The translations under genes and the position numbers were made by a program. DNA of 31,596 bases, from positions 1 through 31,596 of the forward strand of contig JAFGKV010000131.1 of the NCBI GenBank assembly GCA_016928395.1, given 5' to 3'. The notes under the pieces are model-generated. The model was not told the origin of the DNA. It ran no database searches and saw only the letters and a list, made by a program, of their open reading frames with translations. Each line of letters begins with the position of its first letter. Position 1 is the stretch's first letter. Shown here piece by piece: positions 17,101-24,428 of this stretch. The stretch comes from Candidatus Fermentibacterota bacterium (GTDB taxonomy: Bacteria > JAFGKV01).

Positions 17101-17626
17101 CTCCGAGCCGGATTAGGGCCTCCACCTCGGCGACACGCAAGGGGATCAAGCTCTTGCCAACCGACATGAGCATGCTCCCGTTGTTCAGAGCTAAGTCAAC
17201 CACTTCCAGAGTTGGGACCCGTTCGTCACCGGGGGTGGCGCGTCGCCGGTGCAAGGCGCCCGGAGCCAGCACCGCTGTCCAACCACTCACGGAGATTGAG
17301 CGAAACCGCAGCGTGCCACCCGCTAAATCACGCCACTCAGGTCGAATCACAAGCCGCGCCGCGGTGACAGAAGAACCTTCGGTCGGCCAGCCCGCAACGT
17401 AAAGACCCTTGATTTCGACCCCCGTGGTGAAACTGACTCGGATATCATCGTAGTGGATATCCGCCTGCAGCAGATCTGACAGCCACCGGGCCGCAGCGGC
17501 GTCGATCACTCCCTTACCAAACAACGCCATCAACGCTCCGGCCAGCAGAAGTGCGATACCCAGACCGACGATGATGCCCCGCACTAGCCGCAGCAGGGCG
17601 CGTGTGCTTCGTCCTACTCGGGTCAT
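14147..17626 (-). CDS. tamB: TamB/AsmA-like translocation and assembly module protein
   Basis: TamB is an inner-membrane-anchored periplasmic protein thought to bridge to the outer membrane and, with TamA, to carry lipids or assist barrel assembly. This one has 1159 residues, near the usual size. One N-terminal transmembrane helix ([20 protein letters not shown]) is followed by a very long beta-rich region. The C-terminal TamB domain (DUF490) has [18 protein letters not shown], later [17 protein letters not shown], and the terminal QLKLKYKF. Start ATG 17626 is chosen because GGAGG sits 6 nt upstream; an in-frame ATG at 17671 lacks one. It lies 192 bp downstream of tamA on the same strand, and its stop overlaps that of copA. 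Confidence 0.92.
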   Translation of the reverse strand: MTRVGRSTRALLRLVRGIIVGLGIALLLAGALMALFGKGVIDAAAARWLSDLLQADIHYDDIRVSFTTGVEIKGLYVAGWPTEGSSVTAARLVIRPEWRDLAGGTLRFRSISVSGWTAVLAPGALHRRRATPGDERVPTLEVVDLALNNGSMLMSVGKSLIPLRVAEVEALIRLGGPESSIRIRSAHVSIHDRIDVRGHASLWRLALGPWDAQITIATTAGMFSGTASEAEGGWTWDVAADSVDLSVWSSLVASLADSLGGIAHIEASGQGLDARGRVDISRLQWGSLRVDEVGTGFQARPGAFVARRFLLRHDGGQLAGSGRLVRQDAGWWVETSLRADSIGIIPPGSLGGVVVVSGELEAEGGLAGASRGLTATLSSGHLAWKSWRLGSVDARVGWQDGVATVHELTVAEGTLRGSAHGCMSATAVRLWHDFQGSIGPLLAPFTGGEFLAGDARMKGSLSGSFPDFGWAGTLTMNAVRIRNVELSSGSFAGSAGLRGGEWHAEGIASLGRLCRGEEVLLLAGRIVLEASKEAVVASEATFLRPGGVLVGGNGEWRGRSGRIAHLMALSDRWAVALIGGAAIEREGGTLRLPQLRLAMSGGGLVDASDIAWAPGHLGGVVLMRHIPMGVAAHLGGIPGSFTGRGYGVIHAGATVRGLASVKELRRLPVMADFPVDIELCISRDPRETIVHSLEITHADLRITGHGRIDSTGVLLAEAETQQSPLGKVLILSDELLHAGLRPIFDARSGTISARMAVSGSLSKPVLTGSMAVDGGAEIIVKPIRTAFRSVQGLGRLEGHSIIIDDVQGLSGKGHAGLKGRLDLPGLILDSASFDITGRMQEFRILRGIYGIYDADITLAKRGMGIALDGEARLIEGLIDLPSIPIEPAPPSASGRDDRWFINIVADRGVWVRDRFLNAEVAGHVVVAKEHGIISMQGDFDVLRGTYLYLGRKFTLQEGRVSFLGGPLIIPELNVTATTTVRADRRDGSDITLTLTVTGKVDDPVLRVSADEEGYSEEQIKTMLLFNLTPDDVLALWQGDAFAKEAAGAVEEFLAGELVRMLRAEAGLDELEVSPNLLSAEDRDVHVRLGKYLTPELFVSVASGLRSMGFDEVRIEYLLRTLARQLGLGDTIDLKLVGERMQDVYSRTNYQVQLKLKYKF

Positions 17627-17637
17627 GGATCGCCTCC
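17624..17637 (-). promoter_or_regulatory. Ribosome binding site fixing the tamB start
   Basis: GGAGG (17637-17633 on this strand), 6 nt, then ATG (17626-17624). It decides the start 15 codons inside the longest frame. Confidence 0.7.
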
Positions 17638-17818
17638 CGATCTGACCTGTCGGTCGATGCGACAGCGGCACCCATCGATGGCGCGCAAGAGAAGCGGAGG
17701 CCTATGCCACGGGATAAACAACGCTGAGTAAGAAGACCGGGGAGGCCTTTGCAGCAGCAGCCTCGACACCACGGGACACGTGGGCCCCGGAATGAGGCGG
17801 AAATGAAACGGCTGGACG

Positions 17819-19594
17819 CTAAAACGCATGACCCAATGTGATGTAGACCCGACCCAACCGCCGACCGCGAAGCGGGATGCCCCAATCAAGACGAACAGGG
17901 CCAATCACCGTCGCATATCGCAACCCCCCACCTGCAGTCGGCTCCAAGGTACCCACCGCCGCCTGGCGCCAACGTTCCCATACCTGGCCGCAGTCAAAGA
18001 AGGCAGCCACCCCGACATATCCCCAGACAGGCACGCGAGCCTCAGCGGAGAAAATCGCCATAGCCTCGCCGCCCAAAGGGTTCCCGGCATTGTCAACCGG
18101 ACCAAGCCCCTCTTCCGTGAATCCCCTCACCGTGTTCGCCCCACCGGCACGAAATCGCTCCTCTTCCGGAGCCGTCGGCGAGTTCCCCAAAGGACGAATC
18201 AGACCCGCGGTAGCCCGGAAGGCCATTGTCGTCTCCCAGAAACGGTGATAGAGGCTGAAGTCCGCCAAGGTCTTGCGGAAGGACCAATCACCACCCAGCA
18301 ACCCCCCGGCATGCGTAATCTGCACCCGAACAAGCTGCCCTCCGGTTGGATCAGTGAATGATGTCCTCCTGTCAACGGAAAGAATGAGACCCAAGCTGTT
18401 TGTAATGGGGCGTTTGCTCTCCTCCAGGATAAAGTCCGATGGGTCCTCGCCCCTGATTTCCGTGGTCCTCGATCGGTACCGATAGCGTCCGGTTATCGAA
18501 GCGCGTTCGCGCCACGACTTCCCGAGTTCAACGGTGGTGCCTGCCGCTTCCGACCAGGCATTGGGATCCGACCTCCACAAGTAGTCAAAAGTCACGCCGG
18601 CGTCGACGGGTAATCCCAAGAGCCATGGCTGAAAGAAGGATGCTTCTGCGGTGTACTGCTGCCGGTCAGTCACCCAACCTCGGTCGAGGCCAAGGCTCAG
18701 TCGGGTACTGGCGGCAATGCCCAAGAGGTTCTGATGTCCCACGGCCAGCGAGAGGGCGCTGCGATCGGGCGACGCGTAGCCAATACCCGACTCGATGAAA
18801 CGGCCCGGGGCCTCCCGGACTTGGATAAAGACCCGCAGTGTCTCCTCGGCGGCCTCCATGCCGGGCACTAAGATGCGCACGCTGGAGAACAGCCCCGTAG
18901 CCAGCAGCAATCGCTGGCTGTCATAGACATCTCCTGGGCGGAATAGCCGCCCAGGAATCAGACGAATCCAACGCATCGCAACGTGCGGTTTGAGCCTCTG
19001 CAGGCCCGCTATTGAGACCTCGCCGACCCACGCGAGCGTTCCCTCCTCGATGGTCACGGTGACTGTCGCTCGATCGCCCTCAACGACGATGATCGGGGTT
19101 GCCTTGGCGTGCACATACCCCTCCTCTGCCAAGGCTGCACGGACACGCCCTAACCCCAGTTCCAGCTTGATCCTGTCCACCCGCTCCCCGGGCGCCAGCC
19201 CCAGCAACTCCATTAGTCGTGACGCAGGCACGGCGCCGCCTCCCACCACCGATACCGCTGCGGCCCTCAACGCCGGGCCGGGATCAACGATGTAAACTAA
19301 CCTGATACCCGTGCGCTCCATGAAGGCTTCGACGGTGTCCAGGGTGGCCTGGTGAAACCCCCGGGAGCGATAGTAGGCGATGATGCGATCCTTGTCCTTG
19401 GTCCATTCATAATGATCGAACAGCTCGCCGGGAACCATGGACAACAAGGCGTCGTGGGCCACATCGACTCCTGACAACGCCCCACGGTCAACGAGGTCAA
19501 GCTGCCGCACGAGGTACTCTGCGGGAAATCTCGGCGCCTCCCGCGCCACCATGGCGCACGACACGAACAGCAAAAGTGGAAAGAGTCGCCTCAT
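17819..19594 (-). CDS. tamA: Outer-membrane TamA/BamA-type (Omp85) assembly protein
   Basis: The 591-residue protein has an N-terminal signal peptide (LLLFVSCAMVA), about three POTRA domains (about 25-265) and a 16-strand-type barrel (about 265-591). The Omp85 loop-6 motif is seen in NTVRGFTEEGLGP, and the C-terminal residue is phenylalanine (ITLGHAF), as expected for an outer-membrane beta signal. The POTRA number and the adjoining tamB favour TamA over BamA. It would partner TamB in moving lipids or proteins to the outer membrane. The start overlaps the stop of the upstream CNNM gene by ATGA (19591-19594), so it is co-translated with that ion-transport pair. Confidence 0.93.
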   Translation of the reverse strand: MRRLFPLLLFVSCAMVAREAPRFPAEYLVRQLDLVDRGALSGVDVAHDALLSMVPGELFDHYEWTKDKDRIIAYYRSRGFHQATLDTVEAFMERTGIRLVYIVDPGPALRAAAVSVVGGGAVPASRLMELLGLAPGERVDRIKLELGLGRVRAALAEEGYVHAKATPIIVVEGDRATVTVTIEEGTLAWVGEVSIAGLQRLKPHVAMRWIRLIPGRLFRPGDVYDSQRLLLATGLFSSVRILVPGMEAAEETLRVFIQVREAPGRFIESGIGYASPDRSALSLAVGHQNLLGIAASTRLSLGLDRGWVTDRQQYTAEASFFQPWLLGLPVDAGVTFDYLWRSDPNAWSEAAGTTVELGKSWRERASITGRYRYRSRTTEIRGEDPSDFILEESKRPITNSLGLILSVDRRTSFTDPTGGQLVRVQITHAGGLLGGDWSFRKTLADFSLYHRFWETTMAFRATAGLIRPLGNSPTAPEEERFRAGGANTVRGFTEEGLGPVDNAGNPLGGEAMAIFSAEARVPVWGYVGVAAFFDCGQVWERWRQAAVGTLEPTAGGGLRYATVIGPVRLDWGIPLRGRRLGRVYITLGHAF

Positions 19595-20541
19595 GACCGG
19601 GCCTCCAGGCCTACCGTCATGTGGTTCACTATGTCCTCCAGCGTGATGATGCCCACCTGCACACCTCCGTGCACCACCGCCACGACATGCTCCGCCGACG
19701 CGCGCATGGTCTCGATGATCTTCTCCAAACCGGCATCTTGGTCGACCTCGGGAAGAGGGGATGCGAGCTTGGAAAGCGGGCCAGCCCCTCTGCTCTCCAA
19801 TAGATCAAACACGTGTATGAACCCGATCCACCAGCCCCCGCGCTCCAAGGGGTACAGGGGCAACCCCGTGCCGCGCACCGTGGGTATGACATCAGCCAAG
19901 GACACATCAGCGGGAAGGGCGACTACGCGTTCTCGGGGAACCATGACATCACCCGCGATTCGTTGAGCAGTAGCTATTCGGCCCTCCAGCAACCGGCTGA
20001 TGGTCCCCGACAACCGGACGCTGCTCACCCCGGGCCGCACGAGAAGCAGGAGTTCCTCGCGGGAGACCGACACGGCCGCTCCACCGCCCCTGCGACACAC
20101 AAGCCGAGCCGGGGCACTCGCCACCATCGCCAAAGGCCCCAGCACCATACGGAGCACACCCAGAGGTCGCGACAGAGGCACGCACAGAGTGCGCGCATGG
20201 GCGAGGAAGTAGCTCTTGGGAAGGATCTCGCTGAGCACCAGAAACACCGGCGTCAGTATGAGCGTCGCCAACACTTCCCCTCTGCCGGGGGAAACCCGGT
20301 CAAACAGCCTGGTGGCTGCCACTGTGCCGCCTATCACCGACATGTTAGTGCCAACCAGAAGACTCGTCAGATATGGTTCAGGCTTCTGCAACGCCTGCTC
20401 CATACTCTTGGCCCCCGCAAGCCCTTTCCGCGCCAGATGCCGCACTTTGAGCCGCGGGCACGCCAGGAAGGCCGTCTCCACGCCACTGAAGAGACCAGCC
20501 CCGGCGATGCTGATGAGAACGAAGATGGCCAAGAGGATCAT
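19591..20541 (-). CDS. CNNM (DUF21) / CBS-pair membrane protein, short form
   Basis: The 316-residue protein has an N-terminal CNNM transmembrane domain (about 1-150, opening FLISIAGAGLFSGVETAF, with LSEILPKSY) and a CBS pair (about 185-310, DVMVPRERVVALPADVSL and VGIITLEDIVNHM). The C-terminal CorC_HlyC domain of typical relatives is absent. CNNM/CorB proteins are linked to Mg2+ or Co2+ export and sense nucleotides through CBS domains; the old label is haemolysin-like. It follows a longer paralogue with an ATGA overlap and precedes tamA with another. The two may form a heterodimer, as CNNM proteins work as dimers (inference). Confidence 0.88.
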   Translation of the reverse strand: MILLAIFVLISIAGAGLFSGVETAFLACPRLKVRHLARKGLAGAKSMEQALQKPEPYLTSLLVGTNMSVIGGTVAATRLFDRVSPGRGEVLATLILTPVFLVLSEILPKSYFLAHARTLCVPLSRPLGVLRMVLGPLAMVASAPARLVCRRGGGAAVSVSREELLLLVRPGVSSVRLSGTISRLLEGRIATAQRIAGDVMVPRERVVALPADVSLADVIPTVRGTGLPLYPLERGGWWIGFIHVFDLLESRGAGPLSKLASPLPEVDQDAGLEKIIETMRASAEHVVAVVHGGVQVGIITLEDIVNHMTVGLEARS

Positions 20542-21803
20542 GGCGAGATCCCCTTGGTCATCGTACGGAGGGAGACTTCCAAGACCCTTCGGCTGTCAGC
20601 CCGCGTGACGAGAACCAGCAAACCCTCGGGCAATTCCACCGACTCCCCGCCGGCCGGAATGCAACCAAGGATCTGGGCGACTCGGCCCCCGATGGTCTCC
20701 ACCTCGTCATCATCGATGATCATGCCCAGTTCCGTTCGAAGCCGTTCGAGTGGGAAGGTGCCGGGCACCAGCCAACCTCCATCACCATCCGGCATCATCG
20801 CCGGCGATGCAGGATCGTGCCGATCCGGAACCGGACCAAAAACCTGTTCAACCACGTCGTGGATGGTAACCAGTCCGGCCACGGAACCGAACTCGTCGAC
20901 GACAACCGCAATACTCTCACCCTCCACGCGAAGACGGAGCAAGAGACGATCGAGGGTGAGATTCTCCGGCACAAACAAGGCTGGCCTGGCCAGCTCTTTG
21001 GCGGTCTGATATGCAACAAGAGGACCGGCAAGGTCGTTGGCCCTCAGCATCCCAATGATGGTGTCCACCGAACCGGCGAAGACCGGAAGCCGGGTTCGCC
21101 GTAGCCGACGTACCAGTCTACGCAGTTCCGTTACGGGAGTAGTCTGCTCGATGGCACGGATGTGTACCCGTGGCGTCATGACCTCCCGCACGCGTATCTC
21201 CTCCAGATCAAGCAAGGCCAGAAGGAGGTCAGACTCGAACGGCTGAAGGTGCCCCGCCTCCTCCGCCTCTTCCACGGCGGTATGCAGCTCGGCGCGCTCC
21301 AGCAGGTGTCGCGTGCTGTGGCTGTACCAACCGGAGGTCATGGGCGCCATGGCCCGCATGATGAGCGCGCGAAGCGGCGCCAACACGATGTAGAGACCGT
21401 GAAGAACCGGAGCACCACGACGCGCCCACGACTCCGATCTCTGTAAGGCGAAGATCTTCGGGGTTGTCTCTCCCGCGACCAAGACAAGCAGCGTCATGCC
21501 GATCCAGGCAACCCAGGGTCCTGTGTTCTCGCCCAAGACCGCCACGAGGATTTGCGTGGCGCGGCTTGTGGCCAGCAGATTCACGACCAGATTGGAGAGC
21601 AGAATTGTAATGAGGAGGCCTTGAGGGTTTCGCAGCAGTTGGGCTGCTGCCCGCTCCGAGCCTCGTGGTGCCTCCCGGAAACGCTGCACGGCCGATGCGG
21701 GTAAAGAGAATAAGGCGGCCTCCGAGCCGGAGAAGAAAGCAGATGCAGCCAAGAGCCCTACGACGAACAGGATTTGTGGCAGGATGTCGCCGGTGGCCAT
21801 CAT
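20538..21803 (-). CDS. CNNM / CBS / CorC_HlyC membrane protein, full length
   Basis: This 421-residue protein has the full architecture: a CNNM membrane domain (about 5-185, SAFFSGSEAALFSL and LVAGETTPKIFAL), a CBS pair (about 205-330, VREVMTPRVHIRAIE and AVVVDEFGSVAGLVTIHDVVEQVFG) and a C-terminal CorC_HlyC domain (about 345-415, VPGTFPLERL and VETIGGRVAQILG). The family is associated with Mg2+/Co2+ homeostasis. ATG 21803 overlaps the stop of a small upstream frame by ATGA; a second ATG follows immediately at 21800. No good Shine-Dalgarno is seen, so coupling from the upstream frame is plausible. It overlaps the shorter paralogue by ATGA at 20538-20541. Confidence 0.92.
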   Translation of the reverse strand: MMATGDILPQILFVVGLLAASAFFSGSEAALFSLPASAVQRFREAPRGSERAAAQLLRNPQGLLITILLSNLVVNLLATSRATQILVAVLGENTGPWVAWIGMTLLVLVAGETTPKIFALQRSESWARRGAPVLHGLYIVLAPLRALIMRAMAPMTSGWYSHSTRHLLERAELHTAVEEAEEAGHLQPFESDLLLALLDLEEIRVREVMTPRVHIRAIEQTTPVTELRRLVRRLRRTRLPVFAGSVDTIIGMLRANDLAGPLVAYQTAKELARPALFVPENLTLDRLLLRLRVEGESIAVVVDEFGSVAGLVTIHDVVEQVFGPVPDRHDPASPAMMPDGDGGWLVPGTFPLERLRTELGMIIDDDEVETIGGRVAQILGCIPAGGESVELPEGLLVLVTRADSRRVLEVSLRTMTKGISP

Positions 21804-22003
21804 GACACGGGCTCTGTCATTGTGGAGCCCTGCACGACCTCGGCCAGGGGATAGGAAGCACGGATGAGGCGCCCGACCGTTTCCGGCGTGGCGGTCAGGA
21901 TGGCTACTGTGCCGGCGACCATGCCTGTGGATTCAGCGCCGCAGGTGAATCCTTCAGGCCGGGCTCGCGGCACGACGGACCGCTGTCGTGTGTGTGCGGT
22001 CAT
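21800..22003 (-). CDS. Small uncharacterised protein at the head of the CNNM/Tam operon
   Basis: The 67-codon frame starts at ATG 22003 and ends in ATGA overlap with the full-length CNNM gene. I do not recognise it. The C-terminal half (GTVAILTATPETVGRLIRA, then SYPLAEVVQG) looks like a compact alpha/beta fold, and its codons have mostly G or C in the third position (about 72% by my count), as in neighbouring genes. No strong Shine-Dalgarno precedes ATG 22003. An internal ATG at codon 28 is another possible start. It may be a real small subunit or only a coupling frame. Confidence 0.45.
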   Translation of the reverse strand: MTAHTRQRSVVPRARPEGFTCGAESTGMVAGTVAILTATPETVGRLIRASYPLAEVVQGSTMTEPVS

Positions 22004-22248
22004 GGGGGACTCTCTGTGTTGGGACCAGGTGTTCCGGCGATCATGGACTCCTTGAACCGGATGCTTCCGGCGTGTGCGTTACATTTGTGCGACTTCATCG
22101 ACTGCGCTACTGCGCATGTGAGGAGCATCAAGAAACAGAGGGACAGCGTCAGCCGCCAGTTAGGCGGGTTTCGGGGTCCTTCGATGGGCCTGGCTGATGA
22201 ACCGCCGGCACCTGAGCCGATGCCTCCTACTACGTGCCGGCGGTCCAA
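22000..22248 (-). CDS. Possible small single-helix membrane protein, speculative
   Basis: An 82-codon frame from TTG 22248 ends in an ATGA overlap with the next small frame. It contains one hydrophobic stretch (LTLSLCFLMLLTCAVA, about residues 34-49). An alternative shorter frame starts at ATG 22044 after AAGGAG and encodes only 14 residues. The 5' part coincides with an 11-bp inverted repeat, which argues that part of this stretch is regulatory. No homology recognised. Confidence 0.22.
   Translation of the reverse strand: MDRRHVVGGIGSGAGGSSARPIEGPRNPPNWRLTLSLCFLMLLTCAVAQSMKSHKCNAHAGSIRFKESMIAGTPGPNTESPP
22201..22244. promoter_or_regulatory. Perfect 11-bp inverted repeat in the divergent control region
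   Basis: ACCGCCGGCAC (22201-22211) and GTGCCGGCGGT (22234-22244) are exact complements around a 22-nt loop. It lies between the CNNM/Tam operon and the M23 gene. In the minus-strand transcript the loop contains AGGAGG. It could be an operator or an RNA hairpin. The rest of the gap up to 22346 shows no convincing promoter. Confidence 0.55.
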
Positions 22249-22346
22249 TAGGACCTGGTGAGTGCATCAGTGAGTCGAAGCGAGGGCAACACTGTGCGAT
22301 GCAGTTCTTTCCAGGCTATTCTCCCCCGGGAAACGGGTCCCACATC

Positions 22347-23075
22347 ATGACTCTGCACCTTCCCCCTCGTAAACGCCCGTGGACGCGTGCGCTGCTCTAT
22401 TCCGGCTGGGCTCTGGCAGCCGTGTTCGCCGTGGTCGCCTACAGGGAGCACTCCCTGGCGCGTGTGGCCCGAGCCGGCATGTCCTTGGCCCAACAAGAAA
22501 CCGCCCGGATGCGGCTGCTGGAACAGGATCTCTACCGGCTTAAGACCCGCCAGGACTGGCTCGTGGGGCTTCTGCAGTCGGTCCGGCAATCGGTCGACTC
22601 TGATTCTCTACCCCTGAACCCGCTCACCGAAACGGCAGTGCCGGATCTTTCCATGGGGCCTGACTCGACATTCACCGATCTCGCCATCGATAACCCCGTC
22701 CCGCATTTGTGGCCCGTCACCGGGTGGGTGACCCAGGAGTTTCGGCACCCCAAGAGCCCTCGTCACCAGGGGATCGACATCGCCGACAAGCTGGGAACGC
22801 CAGTGGTGGCGCCGGCCCGGGGCGAAGTGTTCAAGATATACTGGGACGATACTATGGGCCGGGTGCTGGAGATCCAACATATCGAAGGGCATCTTACCAG
22901 GTATGCCCACCTCCAGACCGTTGAGGTACAGCCGGGAGATCCTATCGAGGCGGGCCAGATGGTGGCCCGCCTCGGTACGTCGGGGAAGAGCACGGCACCT
23001 CATCTGCACTACGAGGTGGAAATCCGTGGAGAGCTAGTCGATCCGGCCAAGTTCCTTCCCAATTACGACAATTGA
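22347..23075 (+). CDS. Membrane-anchored M23 (LytM-type) metalloendopeptidase
   Basis: The 242-residue protein has one N-terminal transmembrane helix (LLYSGWALAAVFAVVAY), a coiled-coil-like segment rich in Gln, Glu, Leu and Arg (about 35-80) and a C-terminal M23 domain. Zinc ligands are present as HxxxD in HQGIDIA (H140, D144) and HLHYEV (H219, H221), so the enzyme should be active. M23 enzymes cut peptide cross-links of peptidoglycan. Start ATG 22347 is preferred because it sits just before the basic residues and helix; the frame remains open upstream to 22197, but that part overlaps the inverted repeat. The ribosome site is weak. It is transcribed away from the Tam operon. Confidence 0.9.
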   Translation: MTLHLPPRKRPWTRALLYSGWALAAVFAVVAYREHSLARVARAGMSLAQQETARMRLLEQDLYRLKTRQDWLVGLLQSVRQSVDSDSLPLNPLTETAVPDLSMGPDSTFTDLAIDNPVPHLWPVTGWVTQEFRHPKSPRHQGIDIADKLGTPVVAPARGEVFKIYWDDTMGRVLEIQHIEGHLTRYAHLQTVEVQPGDPIEAGQMVARLGTSGKSTAPHLHYEVEIRGELVDPAKFLPNYDN

Positions 23076-23177
23076 TACGCTGACCACCGACGACGAACAC
23101 GAAGACAAGAGCGATGACGACCGGGTCGCACGACGCGACAGGGGATGGCCTCCGGGTGGTCAGGAAACTCAGCCTGG

Positions 23178-23200
23178 ATTGCCCCGACGCGCCGGGCAAT
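23178..23200. repeat. REP-like palindrome in the spacer after the M23 gene
   Basis: ATTGCCC (23178-23184) pairs perfectly with GGGCAAT (23194-23200). The context CTGGATTGCC...GGCAATGACAGG resembles the extragenic palindromes common in many bacterial genomes. Only one copy is seen in this window. It belongs to the 352-bp gene-free gap 23076-23427. Confidence 0.5.
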
Positions 23201-23238
23201 GACAGGAGCAAGGGCCGAGGTCACCACGCGTGTCGTCC

Positions 23239-23427
23239 GGGCGAACCAGGGACGAGCATGGACGGTGTAGGAGGGCCTTCAGACCCGACAGCGGTGGCGT
23301 GTCGCGGCGGACGCCGCTACAGCGAAGTCGAGGCGGCGCCCACCGGTGCAATGCGGCGTTCTCTCCGACCCTTGAGCGAGCCGTTAGGGAACCCGCGCAC
23401 TCAGAGGCGTCATTGACCCCCGAACCC
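23239..23427 (+). repeat. Dispersed repeat copy B
   Basis: From 23239 (GGGCGAACCAGGGACGAGC) to about 23325, this sequence aligns with the inverse complement of 30190-30283 at roughly 85% identity by eye. The 25-bp core lies at 23267-23291. It continues through CTCAGAGGCG (about 23400) to CCCCGAACCCTTA, which touches the stop codon of the PAP2 gene. Upstream, 23076-23130 is a purine/C-rich stretch of GACGA-type units. No gene is supported in 23076-23427. Confidence 0.75.
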
Positions 23428-24327
23428 TTACCGTCTGACAGGATAGAGCCGGCCGGCCAACCATACCGCCCCCATGCCCACTGCCCAGCCTGCCGAGACA
23501 TCCACGGTGTAGTGATACCAGCCGTATACCGTGGCAAAGCTGAGCAGGGGAACGAGAACAAGGAAGACATGAAACACCCCGCGGTGATGCTGCCACGCTT
23601 GGAGCAACGCTGCCATGGCTACCGCGCAATGGGAGCTGGGAAAAGCGCCTCCCACCAGGCCGCCCATCTCAACCATTCGATGCTCAAGCCATGTGATGAA
23701 ATATCCATCCAACGATGCCGTACGGAAATGCCCGTAGAACAGCCGGGGGCCCTGAGTCGGGAAGATAAGAAAGAGCACAAGACAGACCAAAAACGAAATA
23801 AAGATGGCCGCGGCGCTCTGATGGAAGGCGGCGCGGTCCCGTCGAAGGTAGAGGGGGATGCAGAGGATGTAGGGGATGACATAGTACGAGAAGTACCCGA
23901 GGAGCAGGATCTCATTCAGGGGTCGGTTATAGAACTGCTCGAAGAAGCAGGAAGGGAACCCCCCGAAGAACCGGACGTCGATGGAGAGGAAAAACTCGTC
24001 ATACCACTTCGTCACGACGAGATGCATGAGGTTGCGCATCTCCTCGAAAACGAAGGCGATGCCCCATACGGGATACCAGTCGTAGGTGAGCCGTAGCGGG
24101 CGCATGAGGCGGTGCCGATTCCAGGCCGCGGCCAGAATCAGCGTGCCTCCAACCAGATTCAGCGCCACGAGCTGGCGCCACTCCTCGGGACGGCGGGGGC
24201 TCAACAGAATGGCCACGGTCAGCCACAGCAGATACCCCGCGGCGATCCAGTCCATGGGCCGCGGCCGAGGGTGACCCCTGAGCGAGACGCGGTCGTTGTT
24301 TGAACCGGCTACGGCGTCACTCATCAT
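23428..24327 (-). CDS. PAP2-superfamily membrane phosphatase/transferase, AUR1-like
   Basis: This 299-residue polytopic inner-membrane protein has the PAP2 active-site motifs: PSSH with nucleophile/acid H233 (AFPSSHCAVAMA) and SFATVYGWYHYTVD with H272 and D276. Instead of a classical KxxxxxxRP first motif it has FPTQGPRL, as in the inositol-phosphorylceramide synthase (AUR1) branch. It would act on a lipid phosphate or transfer a phospho-headgroup. About six or seven membrane helices are visible. Start ATG 24327 has GGAG about 6 nt upstream; ATG 24324 is equally possible. It is separated from the TonB receptor by a strong terminator, so it probably has its own promoter. Confidence 0.88.
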   Translation of the reverse strand: MMSDAVAGSNNDRVSLRGHPRPRPMDWIAAGYLLWLTVAILLSPRRPEEWRQLVALNLVGGTLILAAAWNRHRLMRPLRLTYDWYPVWGIAFVFEEMRNLMHLVVTKWYDEFFLSIDVRFFGGFPSCFFEQFYNRPLNEILLLGYFSYYVIPYILCIPLYLRRDRAAFHQSAAAIFISFLVCLVLFLIFPTQGPRLFYGHFRTASLDGYFITWLEHRMVEMGGLVGGAFPSSHCAVAMAALLQAWQHHRGVFHVFLVLVPLLSFATVYGWYHYTVDVSAGWAVGMGAVWLAGRLYPVRR

Positions 24328-24370
24328 CCCGTTCTCCGAATCGTGCGCCGCACCAGGTGATGCAGGCTCC

Positions 24371-24412
24371 GAAAAGCAGCCGAGACGGCCGGGTTCGCCC
24401 GGCCGCCTCGGC
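24371..24412 (-). terminator. Strong intrinsic terminator after the TonB receptor gene
   Basis: On the minus strand a 15-bp stem (24412-24398 with 24393-24379, one G-U pair) closes a CGAA tetraloop, followed by TGCTTTT. It lies 17 bp after the receptor stop codon. Confidence 0.9.
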
Positions 24413-24428
24413 GTGGAGAGATACGAGC

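Noticed and set aside
23230-24096. Long plus-strand open frame across repeat copy B and the PAP2 gene
   Set aside because: It is antisense to a gene with clear PAP2 motifs, starts in repeat DNA and has highly charged low-complexity translation.
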